From assembly GCF_965227365.1 (NCBI RefSeq), contig NZ_OZ245754.1:620001-684000 (forward strand): a stretch of 64,000 bases of DNA, read 5' to 3'. Below, piece by piece: positions 18,725 through 27,532 of the stretch (positions within the stretch are counted from its first letter, which is position 1; each line of letters opens with the position of its first letter). The translations under genes were made by a program, and so were the position numbers. The notes below the pieces were generated by a model. The model was not told where the DNA came from. It was given only the letters and a program-made list of their open reading frames with translations, and did not search any database. The stretch is from Hwanghaeella sp965227365 (lineage in GTDB: Bacteria > Pseudomonadota > Alphaproteobacteria > UBA8366 > Aestuariispiraceae).

Positions 18725-19738
18725 ATGTCCCAATTGTTCAAGACCCGGATCACCGACCTGTTCGGGATAGAACACCCCCTGTTGTGCGGTGGCCTGATGT
18801 GGCTTTCGGATGCGAATTATGTCGCCGCCAGCGTCAATGCGGGGGGCATGGGCTTCATCACGGCGAAGACCTTTCCGGACCCGGAGGCCTTTCGGGCTGA
18901 GTTGCAGAAATGCCGGGAGCTGACCGGCGGCAAGCGGTTCGGGGTGAACCTGTATCTGTCGATGCAGCCGGGCTCCAACGAGATGCTGCACAAACATGTG
19001 GACATCATGCTCGCCGAAGGGGTCGATCTCGTCGAGACGGCGGGCATGCCGCCGCAGGAATTCCTCGGCGACTTGAAGTCGGCGGGCGTCATCATCAATC
19101 ACAAGGTCGCCTCCATCAAACACGCGAAGAAGGCGGAAACCCTGGGCGTCGATGCCATCACCATCGTCGGGGCCGAATGCGGGGGGCATCCCGGTCTGGA
19201 CCTTGTCGGAACCATGGTACAGACCGCCGCGGCGGCGCAGAGCCTGACGATCCCCTATATCGTGGGCGGCGGAATCGGTCATGGCAGCCAGGTGACAGCC
19301 GCGCTGGCCATGGGAGCGGACGCGGTGGTCATGGGATCCCGTATGACCGTCTCGGAGGAGATCTGGGCTCATCGCGCCTACAAGGACAAGGTGGTCGAGG
19401 CGAGTGAACGGGACACGCGGTTGATCATGTCTTCGTTCCGCAACACATACCGCGCCTTCGACAACGAGGATGCGCGGTCGGTCTCCAAGCTGGAGAACGA
19501 AGGCGTTACCGATTACGAGGAATACAGACCCTATGTTGCCGGCATCCATCAAAAGGAAGCCTATACCAGCGGCGATTGGAACAAGGGGGTGCTCTCCCTT
19601 GGCCAGTCCGCCGTCTTCGCGACGGAGGTAAAGCCGGTCGCGGGGATTTTCGCGGATATCCTGGCCGAAGCGAAGGCAGCGGCAGAGCGCCTCGACGCGC
19701 TGCGCTTCCCGGCCGCGGCGGCGGGGCGCGTCGCCTAG
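18725..19738 (+). CDS. nitronate monooxygenase family FMN protein
   Basis: 337 residues with the TIM-barrel FMN fold of 2-nitropropane dioxygenase/nitronate monooxygenase. Visible: the N-terminal IEHPLLCGGLMWLSD, NAGGMGFITA, GAECGGHPG for FMN phosphate, GGGIGHG and MGADAVVMGSR. An AGGAGAG site precedes ATG 18725. The C-terminal part (EEYRPYVAGIHQKEAYTSGDWNKG) resembles NMO homologues that act in fatty-acid or aromatic catabolism rather than nitroalkane detoxification. It follows the acyl-CoA ligase closely. Confidence 0.85.
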   Translation: MSQLFKTRITDLFGIEHPLLCGGLMWLSDANYVAASVNAGGMGFITAKTFPDPEAFRAELQKCRELTGGKRFGVNLYLSMQPGSNEMLHKHVDIMLAEGVDLVETAGMPPQEFLGDLKSAGVIINHKVASIKHAKKAETLGVDAITIVGAECGGHPGLDLVGTMVQTAAAAQSLTIPYIVGGGIGHGSQVTAALAMGADAVVMGSRMTVSEEIWAHRAYKDKVVEASERDTRLIMSSFRNTYRAFDNEDARSVSKLENEGVTDYEEYRPYVAGIHQKEAYTSGDWNKGVLSLGQSAVFATEVKPVAGIFADILAEAKAAAERLDALRFPAAAAGRVA

Positions 19739-20190
19739 AACATATCCTGCGCATATCGCATCACCTGGATCAATTTGGAAGATCGTGCGTTAGGTGTGGG
19801 GGCGCAAGTGATGCAAGGCGGATCGGCAGCAACGTAAACGAAAGGCAAGGTTGGCGCTCTTCCGAATCGTGTCAGCCACCGCGTCCGGCAGACCGGCGTC
19901 GCGGCGCGCCTGATTCCCGTCCAGAAATCCGCCAGTCCCGTCTCAGCAATGCCCTTTGAGCGGAAAGGGCTCTAGGTCATGGACGCATGAAAGAAACCGC
20001 CGCCTTTCTTGGAAATTCGGGCATTCGATAGAGACGCGTTGAAGGTCCGACGAGGATCCCAAGAAGGCGACGTGCCCAAATCACTATGAACGCGTGAGAG
20101 TAGGTGTGTGGTGTCCGTTTGTTTTACTGCTTGGCGGTTCGGCTTCCTTTCAACGTTTTCGAGTGACGCGTGACGGGATAAACTCCGGTC
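19739..20190. other. intergenic region with one hairpin (19951-19970)
   Basis: About 450 bases without a supportable gene. GCCCTTT-GAGCGG-AAAGGGC at 19951-19970 is a perfect 7-bp hairpin without a T tract, possibly a weak terminator of the upstream operon. The stretch 20090-20190 presumably carries the antiporter promoter. No repeats bounding the antiporter were seen. Confidence 0.45.
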
Positions 20191-21456
20191 ATGGAGTCCG
20201 CTGTACATCTATTGACCATCCTGATCGCCGCGTGGGTGTTTGGACATCTCGCCGAAGCGGTCAAGATTCCGGCCGCCGTGGGTCAGGTGCTGGCCGGCGT
20301 GGTGGCGGCGGTGGCGGGCGGTTATATGCCCGAAAACGCGGTCTGGCTCTACGGCATCGCTGCCGATCCGGCCGTACATGCCGTAGGCGAAGCCGGCATC
20401 ATCATGCTGCTCTTGTATGCTGGCATCGAAATGCGTCCCACCGACATTGCTCAACATGAAAAGCAAGCCTTTGCCGTCGCCATTGGTGGCGTGGCGGTAC
20501 CGCTCGCCTTGGGTTTCGTGTTGGCCTGGGTATACCTTCCCGACAGCGACGCACGCAGCGCGCAGGCGTTCGTGGTCGGCGTGGCGTTGTCCATCTCAGC
20601 CATTGCTGTGGCGGCCAAAGTGTTTATGGACTTCGGCCTGATGCACCACACCATTGGCCAGGTGAGCATCGCCGCCGCTGTGATCGACGACATCATAGGT
20701 TTGATCCTTCTAGGCATCGTTACCGAACTGATCACTAAGGGCGCACCGCCCGACGCCATGGCGCTGGCGGCGATGTTGGGCAAGGTCGCGGTGTTCTTCA
20801 TTGTCACGTGGGCGATCGGCCATTTTCTGTATCAGCGACTATGGGCCATGTTGCATCGGGTGCACATGCCTGGTCTCAGGATCATGACTTTGCTGGCGGT
20901 TGCCTTGGTCTATGGCCTGTTCGCGGAATGGCTGGGGCTGCACTTCATTTTGGGCCCTTTCATGGCAGGGCTTTATTTCGAGCCGAAGCGTGTCGGAAGA
21001 GCGGCCTACAACAGTATCGACCGCACGGTGAATTCCGTGACAAAAGGCGTACTCGGCCCGGTGTTTTTCGCTTCTATCGGGTTGACGGTGGATTTGAGTG
21101 CTCTAATCGAAGTGCCGGGCTTTCTCGCAGCCTTGGTGGTCGTAGCGATCATCGGCAAGCTGGTGGGCTGTGCTCTGCCTGCCTACTTGGCCAATGGGCA
21201 TAATCCGCGGGACGCCATCGCCATCGGCATCGGCATGAGTGGACGCGGCGCCGTGGAACTGTTCATCGTTTCCATCGCCGCAGAGGCAGGCTTATTCACA
21301 ATCGGCAACGGCGTTCATCCGATCCTCAGCAATATGTACAGCGCGCTGGTGCTCACCGCAGTCATCACCACGGCGCTGACACCCATTCTGCTGCGCGTGG
21401 CGCTCAGTCACCGACGGGTTGCCGATTCTAATCCGTCGGAAGGACATAGTCCTTGA
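20191..21456 (+). CDS. cation/proton antiporter (CPA2/KefB-like)
   Basis: 421 residues, about twelve hydrophobic segments, the Na+/H+ exchanger domain only, with no C-terminal TrkA/RCK domain. Typical blocks are VKIPAAVGQVLAGVV, EAGIIMLLLYAGIEM, AAAVIDDIIGLILLGIV (the conserved DD/D region) and GMSGRGAVELFIVSIA. Exchanges Na+ or K+ for protons at the inner membrane. Its codon use (more CTG/TTG mixing and more A/T third positions) looks different from its neighbours, and its last 29 bases overlap the convergent acyl-CoA ligase gene. It may be a later insertion; I saw no flanking repeats. Confidence 0.88.
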   Translation: MESAVHLLTILIAAWVFGHLAEAVKIPAAVGQVLAGVVAAVAGGYMPENAVWLYGIAADPAVHAVGEAGIIMLLLYAGIEMRPTDIAQHEKQAFAVAIGGVAVPLALGFVLAWVYLPDSDARSAQAFVVGVALSISAIAVAAKVFMDFGLMHHTIGQVSIAAAVIDDIIGLILLGIVTELITKGAPPDAMALAAMLGKVAVFFIVTWAIGHFLYQRLWAMLHRVHMPGLRIMTLLAVALVYGLFAEWLGLHFILGPFMAGLYFEPKRVGRAAYNSIDRTVNSVTKGVLGPVFFASIGLTVDLSALIEVPGFLAALVVVAIIGKLVGCALPAYLANGHNPRDAIAIGIGMSGRGAVELFIVSIAAEAGLFTIGNGVHPILSNMYSALVLTAVITTALTPILLRVALSHRRVADSNPSEGHSP

Positions 21457-23062
21457 ACATGTCGCGCAGTTCCGTCTTGCGGATCTTTCCGGTCGCGGAA
21501 TGGGGGATCGCCTCGACGAAGGCGATATCGTCGGGCAGCCACCATTTGGCGACCTTGGTCGCCAGATAATCCTGGATGCCGTCCTTGGTGGGCTCGGCTC
21601 CGTCGCGCGGAACGACGACCAGCAACGGACGTTCGTCCCATTTCGGATGGGGCAGGCCGATGGCCGCGGCCTCGGCTATGTCCGGGTGGCCCACAGCCGC
21701 GTTTTCGAGGTCAATGGAACTGATCCACTCGCCGCCCGATTTAATCAGGTCCTTGGAGCGGTCGACGATCAACAGAAAACCCTCTTCGTCGATGGTCGCG
21801 ACATCGCCGGTCTTGAACCAGCCTTCTTCGTCGAAGCAGCCGGCATTGGCGTCTTCGTCGTTGTAATATCCACCGGTGATGAAAGGACCGCGAACGTAAA
21901 GCTCGCCCGATGTCGTGCCGTCATGCGGCAGTCGGTTGCCGTCCAGATCGGTGATCTTCATCTCGACCTGGAACAGGCGGCGGCCCTGCTTTGCCTTCGT
22001 GTCTATCCGTTCATCGATATCCCGCCCGTCATACCGGGGCGGGAGGACGCCAATCGTGCCGATCGGGCTCATTTCCGTCATGCCCCAGCCGTGCACGATA
22101 TCCATGCCGTAATCCTTCTCGAAGGTTTCGATCATGGCGCGCGGCGCGGCCGATCCGCCGATCAGCATCGATTCCAGCGCCCCCGGTTTGGCGTCGCGTT
22201 TCCGCATTTCGCCGATAAGGCCAAGCCAAACCGTCGGGACGCCCCAGGCGGCGGTCACGCCTTCCCCGTCCATCAAGTCGAACAAGCTGGCCCCATCCAG
22301 ATGCGGGCCCGGGAAAACCAGGCTGGTGCCCGTCACCATGCAGATATAGGGAAGACCCCAGGCATTGACGTGGAAGAGGGGGACGACCGGAAGGACAACG
22401 TCGCGGGTTTCCAGGTGGAAACCGTCAACCGCGGCGACGGAAAGGGCATGCAGCACATGCGACCGGTTCGAATAGAGGACGCCTTTCGGGTTGCCGGTCG
22501 TTCCGGACGTGTAACACAGCCCTGCAGCCGCGTTTTCGTCCAGGTCAGGCCAATCGTAGGATGTCGGATGCCCTTCAAGCAGGTCCTCGTAGCACAGTAC
22601 ATTCGGGAGGGAGGTATCCGGCATATGCGCCCGGTCGGTCATGATGACCACTTGTTCGACCGTTGGGAACTTGCCCTGCATCTTCTCGATGATCGGTACG
22701 AAGGTGAGATCGATGAACAGCACGCGATCGCCCGCATGGTTCACGATGTATTCCAACTGCTCCGCGAAAAGCCGTGGATTGATCGTATGACAAACCGCGC
22801 CGATGCCGGAGATCGCGTAATAGAGTTCCAGGTGGCGGTGGCCGTTCCAGGCGATGGTCGCGACGCGATCGGCTTCTTCGATGCCGAGCGCTTTCAATGC
22901 ATGCGCCAGTTGCGCGACCCTGTCCCTGGTTTCTGCGAATGTCTGGTGGTGGATGTCGCCTTCAACCCGACGGGAGACGATCTTCTGGTCCGAATGGACC
23001 TCCGCTCCATACTCGATCAATGACGAGACGAGCAGGGGCCGGTTCATCATCAAGCCACGCAT
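21428..23062 (-). CDS. long-chain/methylthiopropionyl-type acyl-CoA ligase
   Basis: 544 residues. The start is the ATG at 23062, after GGGAGGAAAAT; the open frame continues upstream but loses coding character. The N-terminus MRGLMMNRPLLVSSLIEYG is shared with the DmdB/FadD-like group of acyl-CoA ligases. Motifs: GLCYTSGTTGNPKGVLYSNRS, GWGMTEMSPIG, WFKTGDVATIDEEGFLLIVDRSKDLIKSGGEWISS, and the catalytic lysine region PHSATGKIRKTELR. It activates fatty acids or 3-methylthiopropionate-like acids. Divergent from the SDR gene at 23244, with a ~180-base shared upstream region. Confidence 0.92.
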   Translation of the reverse strand: MRGLMMNRPLLVSSLIEYGAEVHSDQKIVSRRVEGDIHHQTFAETRDRVAQLAHALKALGIEEADRVATIAWNGHRHLELYYAISGIGAVCHTINPRLFAEQLEYIVNHAGDRVLFIDLTFVPIIEKMQGKFPTVEQVVIMTDRAHMPDTSLPNVLCYEDLLEGHPTSYDWPDLDENAAAGLCYTSGTTGNPKGVLYSNRSHVLHALSVAAVDGFHLETRDVVLPVVPLFHVNAWGLPYICMVTGTSLVFPGPHLDGASLFDLMDGEGVTAAWGVPTVWLGLIGEMRKRDAKPGALESMLIGGSAAPRAMIETFEKDYGMDIVHGWGMTEMSPIGTIGVLPPRYDGRDIDERIDTKAKQGRRLFQVEMKITDLDGNRLPHDGTTSGELYVRGPFITGGYYNDEDANAGCFDEEGWFKTGDVATIDEEGFLLIVDRSKDLIKSGGEWISSIDLENAAVGHPDIAEAAAIGLPHPKWDERPLLVVVPRDGAEPTKDGIQDYLATKVAKWWLPDDIAFVEAIPHSATGKIRKTELRDMFKDYVLPTD

Positions 23063-23243
23063 ATTTTCCTCCCAATTCCTTGACGCGGAACCGGAATCCG
23101 GCGCGTCCCTTTCTTTTTGTGAGGGAATCTTGGCCGCCGCAGGTCGGTAAGGCAAGCGGGTTTCATCGGGCTCGACAGGGCGGCAACCCAGTCGGTAGTC
23201 TTCAGGCAATACAGACAGAACGATGAAACAGGGGGGAAGCGGA

Positions 23244-24011
23244 ATGATCTTCGATCTATCGGGCAAGACGGCACTGATTACAGGGTCTTCACGCGGGATC
23301 GGCCGAGCAATCGCCGAGGCCATGGGCGGCTTGGGCGCCAATGTGGTGATTTCCAGCCGAAATGCCGAGGCTTGCGAGCAAACCACGTCCGAACTGAAAG
23401 CGACCGGGATCTCCGCGGTATCAATCCCTTGCCATATCGGCAGGAATGATGAATTGCAGGCCCTGGTCGACGGCACGCGCGAGGCGTTCGGCCAAATCGA
23501 CATTCTGGTCTGCAACGCGGCGATCAACCCGGTCTACGGCCCCTTGGCGGAGGTATCCGACGAAGCCTTTGACAAGATCATGACCACCAATGTCCGGTCC
23601 GCTTTCACGTTGTGCAAGATGGTACTGCCGGACATGGCTGCGCGGCGCGACGGGTCGATCATCGTGATTTCCTCCATCGCCGGTCTCTACGGCAATGATC
23701 GGATCGGCGCATATGGCGTATCCAAGGCGGCGGAAGCGCAACTGGTCCGCAATCTGGCGGTCGAATGGGGACCGAAGAACATCCGCGTCAACGCGATTTC
23801 CCCTGGCCTGATCAAGACGGATTTCGCCCGCGCCCTGTGGGAGGACCCGGAAGTGCGCAGCCGTTCCGAACGCAAGGCGCCGTTGCACCGGATCGGCGAG
23901 CCGGAGGAAATCGGCGGTCTGGCCGCTTTCCTGGCATCCCCGGCGGCCAGTTTCATCACCGGCCAGAACATCGTCGCCGACGGCGGCCAGACCATCTCCA
24001 GCGGGGCGTAA
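23244..24011 (+). CDS. short-chain dehydrogenase/reductase
   Basis: 255 residues. Classical SDR: cofactor motif TGSSRGIGRAIAE, NAA at VCNAAINP, catalytic serine in ISSIAGL and YGVSK with the catalytic Tyr and Lys, then C-terminal GQNIVADGGQTI. ATG 23244 follows GGGGGAAGC, better placed than the ATG at 23223. It precedes the APH-like gene by a single base and together they resemble fatty acyl or hydroxyacyl metabolism pairs found beside acyl-CoA dehydrogenases. Confidence 0.93.
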   Translation: MIFDLSGKTALITGSSRGIGRAIAEAMGGLGANVVISSRNAEACEQTTSELKATGISAVSIPCHIGRNDELQALVDGTREAFGQIDILVCNAAINPVYGPLAEVSDEAFDKIMTTNVRSAFTLCKMVLPDMAARRDGSIIVISSIAGLYGNDRIGAYGVSKAAEAQLVRNLAVEWGPKNIRVNAISPGLIKTDFARALWEDPEVRSRSERKAPLHRIGEPEEIGGLAAFLASPAASFITGQNIVADGGQTISSGA

Positions 24012-24012
24012 C

Positions 24013-25062
24013 ATGGGAACGCTTGGACCTGTCAGTGACGCGCATCGTCTGGATGAAGGCCGGTTGGCCGAGTATCTCGTCGGCGCCGGGTTGGACGACT
24101 TTCGGCAACCGATGACGGTGCAGCAATATCAAGGTGGCCAGTCGAACCCCACCTATAGGTTGGAAGCGGGCGGCACGCGCTATGTGCTGCGAAAGAAACC
24201 GCCCGGCAAATTGCTGCCCTCGGCCCATCTGGTGGAGCGGGAATACCGCGTGATGAAGGCATTGTCGCAGACCGATGTGCCCGTCCCCACCATGCATCTG
24301 TTGTGCGAGGAGGAGGAAGTCATCGGCACGACCTTTTTCCTGATGGAATATGTTGAGGGACGGGTGCTGCCCGATCCGGCGATCCCGGAAGCGTCCTCCC
24401 CGGCGGAACGACGGGCGACCTACGAGTCGCTCTGCGATACGCTGGCCAAGCTGCATAATGTGGATTTTGAGGCAATTGGTCTCGGCGATTTCGGCAAGCC
24501 TGCGAACTATGTTCAACGGCAGATCGACCGTTGGACCAAACAGTTCCATGCGGCCAAGACGGAGGAAATGCCGTCGATGGACGCGTTGATCGAGTGGCTG
24601 CCGGCCAACATGCCGGAGGAGGACGAGACCGCCATCGCCCATGGGGATTTCAGGCTGGAGAATACGATCCTGCACCCGACGGAACCCCGCGTGATCGCAG
24701 TGCTGGATTGGGAATTGGCGACGCTCGGTCACCCCCTTGGCGATCTGGCGTATAATTGCATGACCTTCCATCTGCCGCATGGTGCGCCATCCCTGAAAGG
24801 GATCTCGGGACTGGATCTGCGCAAGCTGGGTATTCCCTCCGAAGAGGAATATGTCGCCCATTATTGCCGGATGACCGGGCGGGACGGGATCCCGAACTGG
24901 CCCTTCTATATCGTCTTCGCGATGTTTCGCCTCGCCTCCATCTGTCAGGGTGTCTATGCGCGCGCCCTGCAAGGCAATGCGAGTTCCGAGAACGCGCTGG
25001 TCGTCGGCAAGAAGGCCGCGGTCCTGGCGGATATCGCCTGGGATATCGCCCGGAAACGTTAA
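24013..25062 (+). CDS. APH-like phosphotransferase family protein
   Basis: 349 residues. Protein-kinase-like fold of the aminoglycoside phosphotransferase family: GGQSNPTYRLEAGGTRYVLRKKPPG (nucleotide loop and lysine), catalytic IAHGDFRLENTILH (HxDxxxxN) and metal-binding VLDWELATLGHPLGDLAYN. This subgroup is normally encoded beside acyl-CoA dehydrogenases and corresponds to the kinase-like domain of animal ACAD10/11, which phosphorylates 4-hydroxyacyl-CoA. It is therefore likely to act in hydroxy-fatty-acid degradation, not in antibiotic resistance. It abuts the SDR gene and converges on three acyl-CoA dehydrogenase genes. Confidence 0.9.
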   Translation: MGTLGPVSDAHRLDEGRLAEYLVGAGLDDFRQPMTVQQYQGGQSNPTYRLEAGGTRYVLRKKPPGKLLPSAHLVEREYRVMKALSQTDVPVPTMHLLCEEEEVIGTTFFLMEYVEGRVLPDPAIPEASSPAERRATYESLCDTLAKLHNVDFEAIGLGDFGKPANYVQRQIDRWTKQFHAAKTEEMPSMDALIEWLPANMPEEDETAIAHGDFRLENTILHPTEPRVIAVLDWELATLGHPLGDLAYNCMTFHLPHGAPSLKGISGLDLRKLGIPSEEEYVAHYCRMTGRDGIPNWPFYIVFAMFRLASICQGVYARALQGNASSENALVVGKKAAVLADIAWDIARKR

Positions 25063-25095
25063 TAGGATAACGCGGATCGGTAGATGCCAAGAAAG

Positions 25096-25116
25096 AGGGC
25101 CCCGAATTGGGGCCCT
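25096..25116. terminator. shared hairpin between convergent operons
   Basis: AGGGCCCC, loop GAATT, GGGGCCCT: a perfect 8-bp GC-rich stem between the APH-like gene and the convergent acyl-CoA dehydrogenase. T tracts are short on both sides, so efficiency is uncertain. Confidence 0.7.
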
Positions 25117-25123
25117 TATCCAT

Positions 25124-26323
25124 TCAGTTCTTTTTGAACTCGATCTTGGCGATGGATTCCAGATGCACCTCGTCAGGCCCGTCGGCAAGGCGCAGGGTCC
25201 GTGAATGACCATAGGCATGGGCCAACGGGAAGTCGCCGCTGACGCCGCCGCCGCCATGAACCTGGATCGCCCGGTCGATGACCCGGCCCGCCACCCGCGG
25301 CGCGACGACCTTGATCATGGCGATTTCCGCCCGCGCGGCCTTGTTGCCGACCTTGTCCATTTTGTCGGCTGCGTGAAGGGTCAGCAGTCGTGCCTGGTCG
25401 ATTTCGATCCGGCATTCGGCGACCATCTGGCGCAAGCCGCCCTGTTCCGCCAATGGCTTGCCGAAGGCGACCCGTTCCTTGGCCCGCGCGCGGATGGATT
25501 CCAGGGCGCGTTCCGCCTGGCCGATCTGGCGCATGCAATGGTGAATTCGGCCCGGGCCGAGGCGGCCCTGCGCGATCTCGAACCCGCGGCCTTCGCCGAG
25601 CAGCATGTTCGAGGCAGGCACACGGACATCCGTGAAGGTCACTTCAGCATGGCCATGCGGCGCATGGTCGTAGCCGAAGACGGTCAGCGCGCGTTCGACC
25701 TTCACTCCGGGCGTGTCCATCGGCACCAGGATCATCGATTGCTGTTTATGTTTTTCCGCCGTCGGATCGGTCTTGCCCATGAAAATGGATATCTTGCAGC
25801 GGTGGTCCATCGCACCGGACGTCCACCATTTCCGGGCATTGATGACGTAGTCGTCGCCATCGCGTTCAATCGACGCCTCGATATTCGTGGCGTCGGAGGA
25901 GGCGACGGCCGGTTCCGTCATTGCGAAGCATGACCGGATCTTGCCATCGAGCAAAGGCTCCAGCCATTGCTTGCGCTGTTCCGGGGTGCCGTAGCGCACC
26001 AGCACTTCCATATTGCCGGTATCCGGGGCGGAGCAGTTGAACGCCTCGGGCCCGATGGGGGAACGGCCCATGATCTCGCATAGGCCGGCATATTCCAGAT
26101 TGGTCAGGCCGGCGCCGTATTCGCTCTCGGGCAGGAAGAGATTCCACAGGCCGGCGGCCCGGGCTTTCTCTTTCAATTCCTCCATGATCGGCGGGACCTG
26201 CCAGCGGTCCGCCTGGGATTCCAACTGTTCCTCGAAGACCTTTTCCGCAGGATAGACGTACTCATCCATGAACGCGGTCAATTCGTTGGCCAGTTTCGCG
26301 GCCCGTTCCGTTGTTTCAAACAT
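25124..26323 (-). CDS. acyl-CoA dehydrogenase (ACAD10/11-like)
   Basis: 399 residues from ATG 26323 (MFETTERAAKLANELTAFMDEY), after GGAAAAG; the longer frame upstream overlaps the preceding gene. FAD-dependent oxidation of acyl-CoA to enoyl-CoA. Blocks: CFAMTEPAVASSDATNIE (FAD/substrate), KWWTSGAMDHRCKISIFMG, RIHHCMRQIGQAERALE and the C-terminal IQVHGGGGVSGDFPLAHAYGHSRTLRLADGPDEVH. The start and the IQVHGGGGVS segment resemble ACAD10/11. Last gene of the beta-oxidation group, 8 bases after the preceding dehydrogenase. Confidence 0.93.
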   Translation of the reverse strand: MFETTERAAKLANELTAFMDEYVYPAEKVFEEQLESQADRWQVPPIMEELKEKARAAGLWNLFLPESEYGAGLTNLEYAGLCEIMGRSPIGPEAFNCSAPDTGNMEVLVRYGTPEQRKQWLEPLLDGKIRSCFAMTEPAVASSDATNIEASIERDGDDYVINARKWWTSGAMDHRCKISIFMGKTDPTAEKHKQQSMILVPMDTPGVKVERALTVFGYDHAPHGHAEVTFTDVRVPASNMLLGEGRGFEIAQGRLGPGRIHHCMRQIGQAERALESIRARAKERVAFGKPLAEQGGLRQMVAECRIEIDQARLLTLHAADKMDKVGNKAARAEIAMIKVVAPRVAGRVIDRAIQVHGGGGVSGDFPLAHAYGHSRTLRLADGPDEVHLESIAKIEFKKN

Positions 26324-26331
26324 ATCTTTTC

Positions 26332-27468
26332 CTATTCCGCCTTCATCGCCGCATATCGCTTCAGGTGATACTGCGCGTTGCCGAACAGCGCGTTGATCAT
26401 GGTCAAGCGTTTGAAGTAGTGGCCGATCGGCATGTCGGCGGTCATGCCCATGCCGCCGTGCAACTGAATCGCCTCCTCCCCCACCAGTTTCGAGGAATTG
26501 CCGCATTTGACCTTCACCGCCGCGGCAGCTTCGGCGCGTTCCGCCGGGTCGCAGTCGTCCAGCAGCGCGGCGGCCCGATAGGTCAGCGCGCGGGCGAATT
26601 GATGCGCGGAATACATGTCGGCCATTTTGTGCTGCAGGGCCTGGAAACTCGAAAGCGGCCGCCCGAACTGTTTGCGTTCCTTGGTATAGTCGACGGTGAG
26701 TTCGACCGCCTTTTCCATCGCGCCACAGGCCTCCGCGGCGAACTGTACACAGGCGCGGTCGATGACGTCCTCGACGATCTCAAACCCTTTATCCTGCAAG
26801 CCCAGGATCGCATCGGCGCCAACCTTCACGTCCGTGAGGGTGATTTCAGCGGCGCGCAATCCGTCGACCGTGCGGTGACCGCGCACGGTCACGCCCTCGG
26901 CCGTACGATCGACAACGAAAAGGGTGATGCCGTCCCGGTCGCGCTGCGTGCCGCTCGTCCGGGCGGAGACGATCAGGCTGTCGGCGGAGCCGCCGTGGTA
27001 GACCAGCATCTTCTGGCCATTGATCTTGAACCCGTCCCCCTCGGCATCCGCCGTGACCGTTACGTCGCTCAGGTTGAAGCGTGATTTCGGTTCGCTATGC
27101 GCAAAAGCCAATAGGCGCTCCCCCGCGATCATCTCCGGCAGCAGGGCTTCCGCCAAGGGGCCGCCGCCGATATCCAGCGCCGTTCCAGCCAGGATGACGG
27201 AGGATGCGAACGGCTCCACGACAAGTCCCTTGCCGAGAGCTTCCATCAGAACGGCCATGTCCACCGCGGTGCCGCCGAAGCCCCCATGTTCTTCCTTGAA
27301 TGGCAGGCCGAGCCAGCCCAATTCGGCGAAGGTCGCCCAGTTGTCGCGGCTGAAACCTTCCTCGCTCTCGATCAGTTTCTGGCGTGCCTCGATCGTGTAA
27401 TCGTTCTGCACCAGCCGTTCCGCGGAGTCCTTGATAAGCTGCTGTTCATCCGTCAGCCAAACCGACAT
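26332..27468 (-). CDS. acyl-CoA dehydrogenase
   Basis: 378 residues from ATG 27468 (MSVWLTDEQQLIKDSAERLVQNDY). Contains WATFAELGWLGLPFKEEHGG, LEAFAHSEP-like substrate segment, the QFGRPLSSFQALQHKMADMY helix and the C-terminal IQLHGGMGMTADMPIGHYFKRL. It is paired with the dehydrogenase encoded just upstream; this long/short pairing (as in FadE-type heteromers of actinobacteria and proteobacteria) suggests the two may form a heteromeric enzyme. The second-half active-site glutamate cannot be assigned by eye. Confidence 0.92.
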   Translation of the reverse strand: MSVWLTDEQQLIKDSAERLVQNDYTIEARQKLIESEEGFSRDNWATFAELGWLGLPFKEEHGGFGGTAVDMAVLMEALGKGLVVEPFASSVILAGTALDIGGGPLAEALLPEMIAGERLLAFAHSEPKSRFNLSDVTVTADAEGDGFKINGQKMLVYHGGSADSLIVSARTSGTQRDRDGITLFVVDRTAEGVTVRGHRTVDGLRAAEITLTDVKVGADAILGLQDKGFEIVEDVIDRACVQFAAEACGAMEKAVELTVDYTKERKQFGRPLSSFQALQHKMADMYSAHQFARALTYRAAALLDDCDPAERAEAAAAVKVKCGNSSKLVGEEAIQLHGGMGMTADMPIGHYFKRLTMINALFGNAQYHLKRYAAMKAE

Positions 27469-27532
27469 CTTTTCCGTCCCCCTGACCCTGTGTGGGTCCT
27501 TGGCCCTTTGGTCCCGCTTTGCGGGCCGGGTC

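Noticed and set aside
18725..19738. Enoyl-[ACP] reductase FabK.
   Set aside because: The barrel motifs fit nitronate monooxygenase at least as well and no fatty-acid synthesis genes are adjacent; substrate left open.
19739..20190. A decayed gene in the intergenic region before the antiporter.
   Set aside because: Short frames there have no recognisable domain or start site.
24013..25062. Aminoglycoside resistance gene.
   Set aside because: The kinase-like fold belongs to the subgroup encoded beside acyl-CoA dehydrogenases and SDRs, so a role in hydroxyacyl metabolism is more likely.
25124..26506. Longer versions of several acyl-CoA dehydrogenase, ligase and hydrolase genes that extend upstream.
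   Set aside because: The extensions overlap the preceding genes, are rich in Arg/Pro/His and lack ribosome binding sites; starts were moved to the family-typical ATG.
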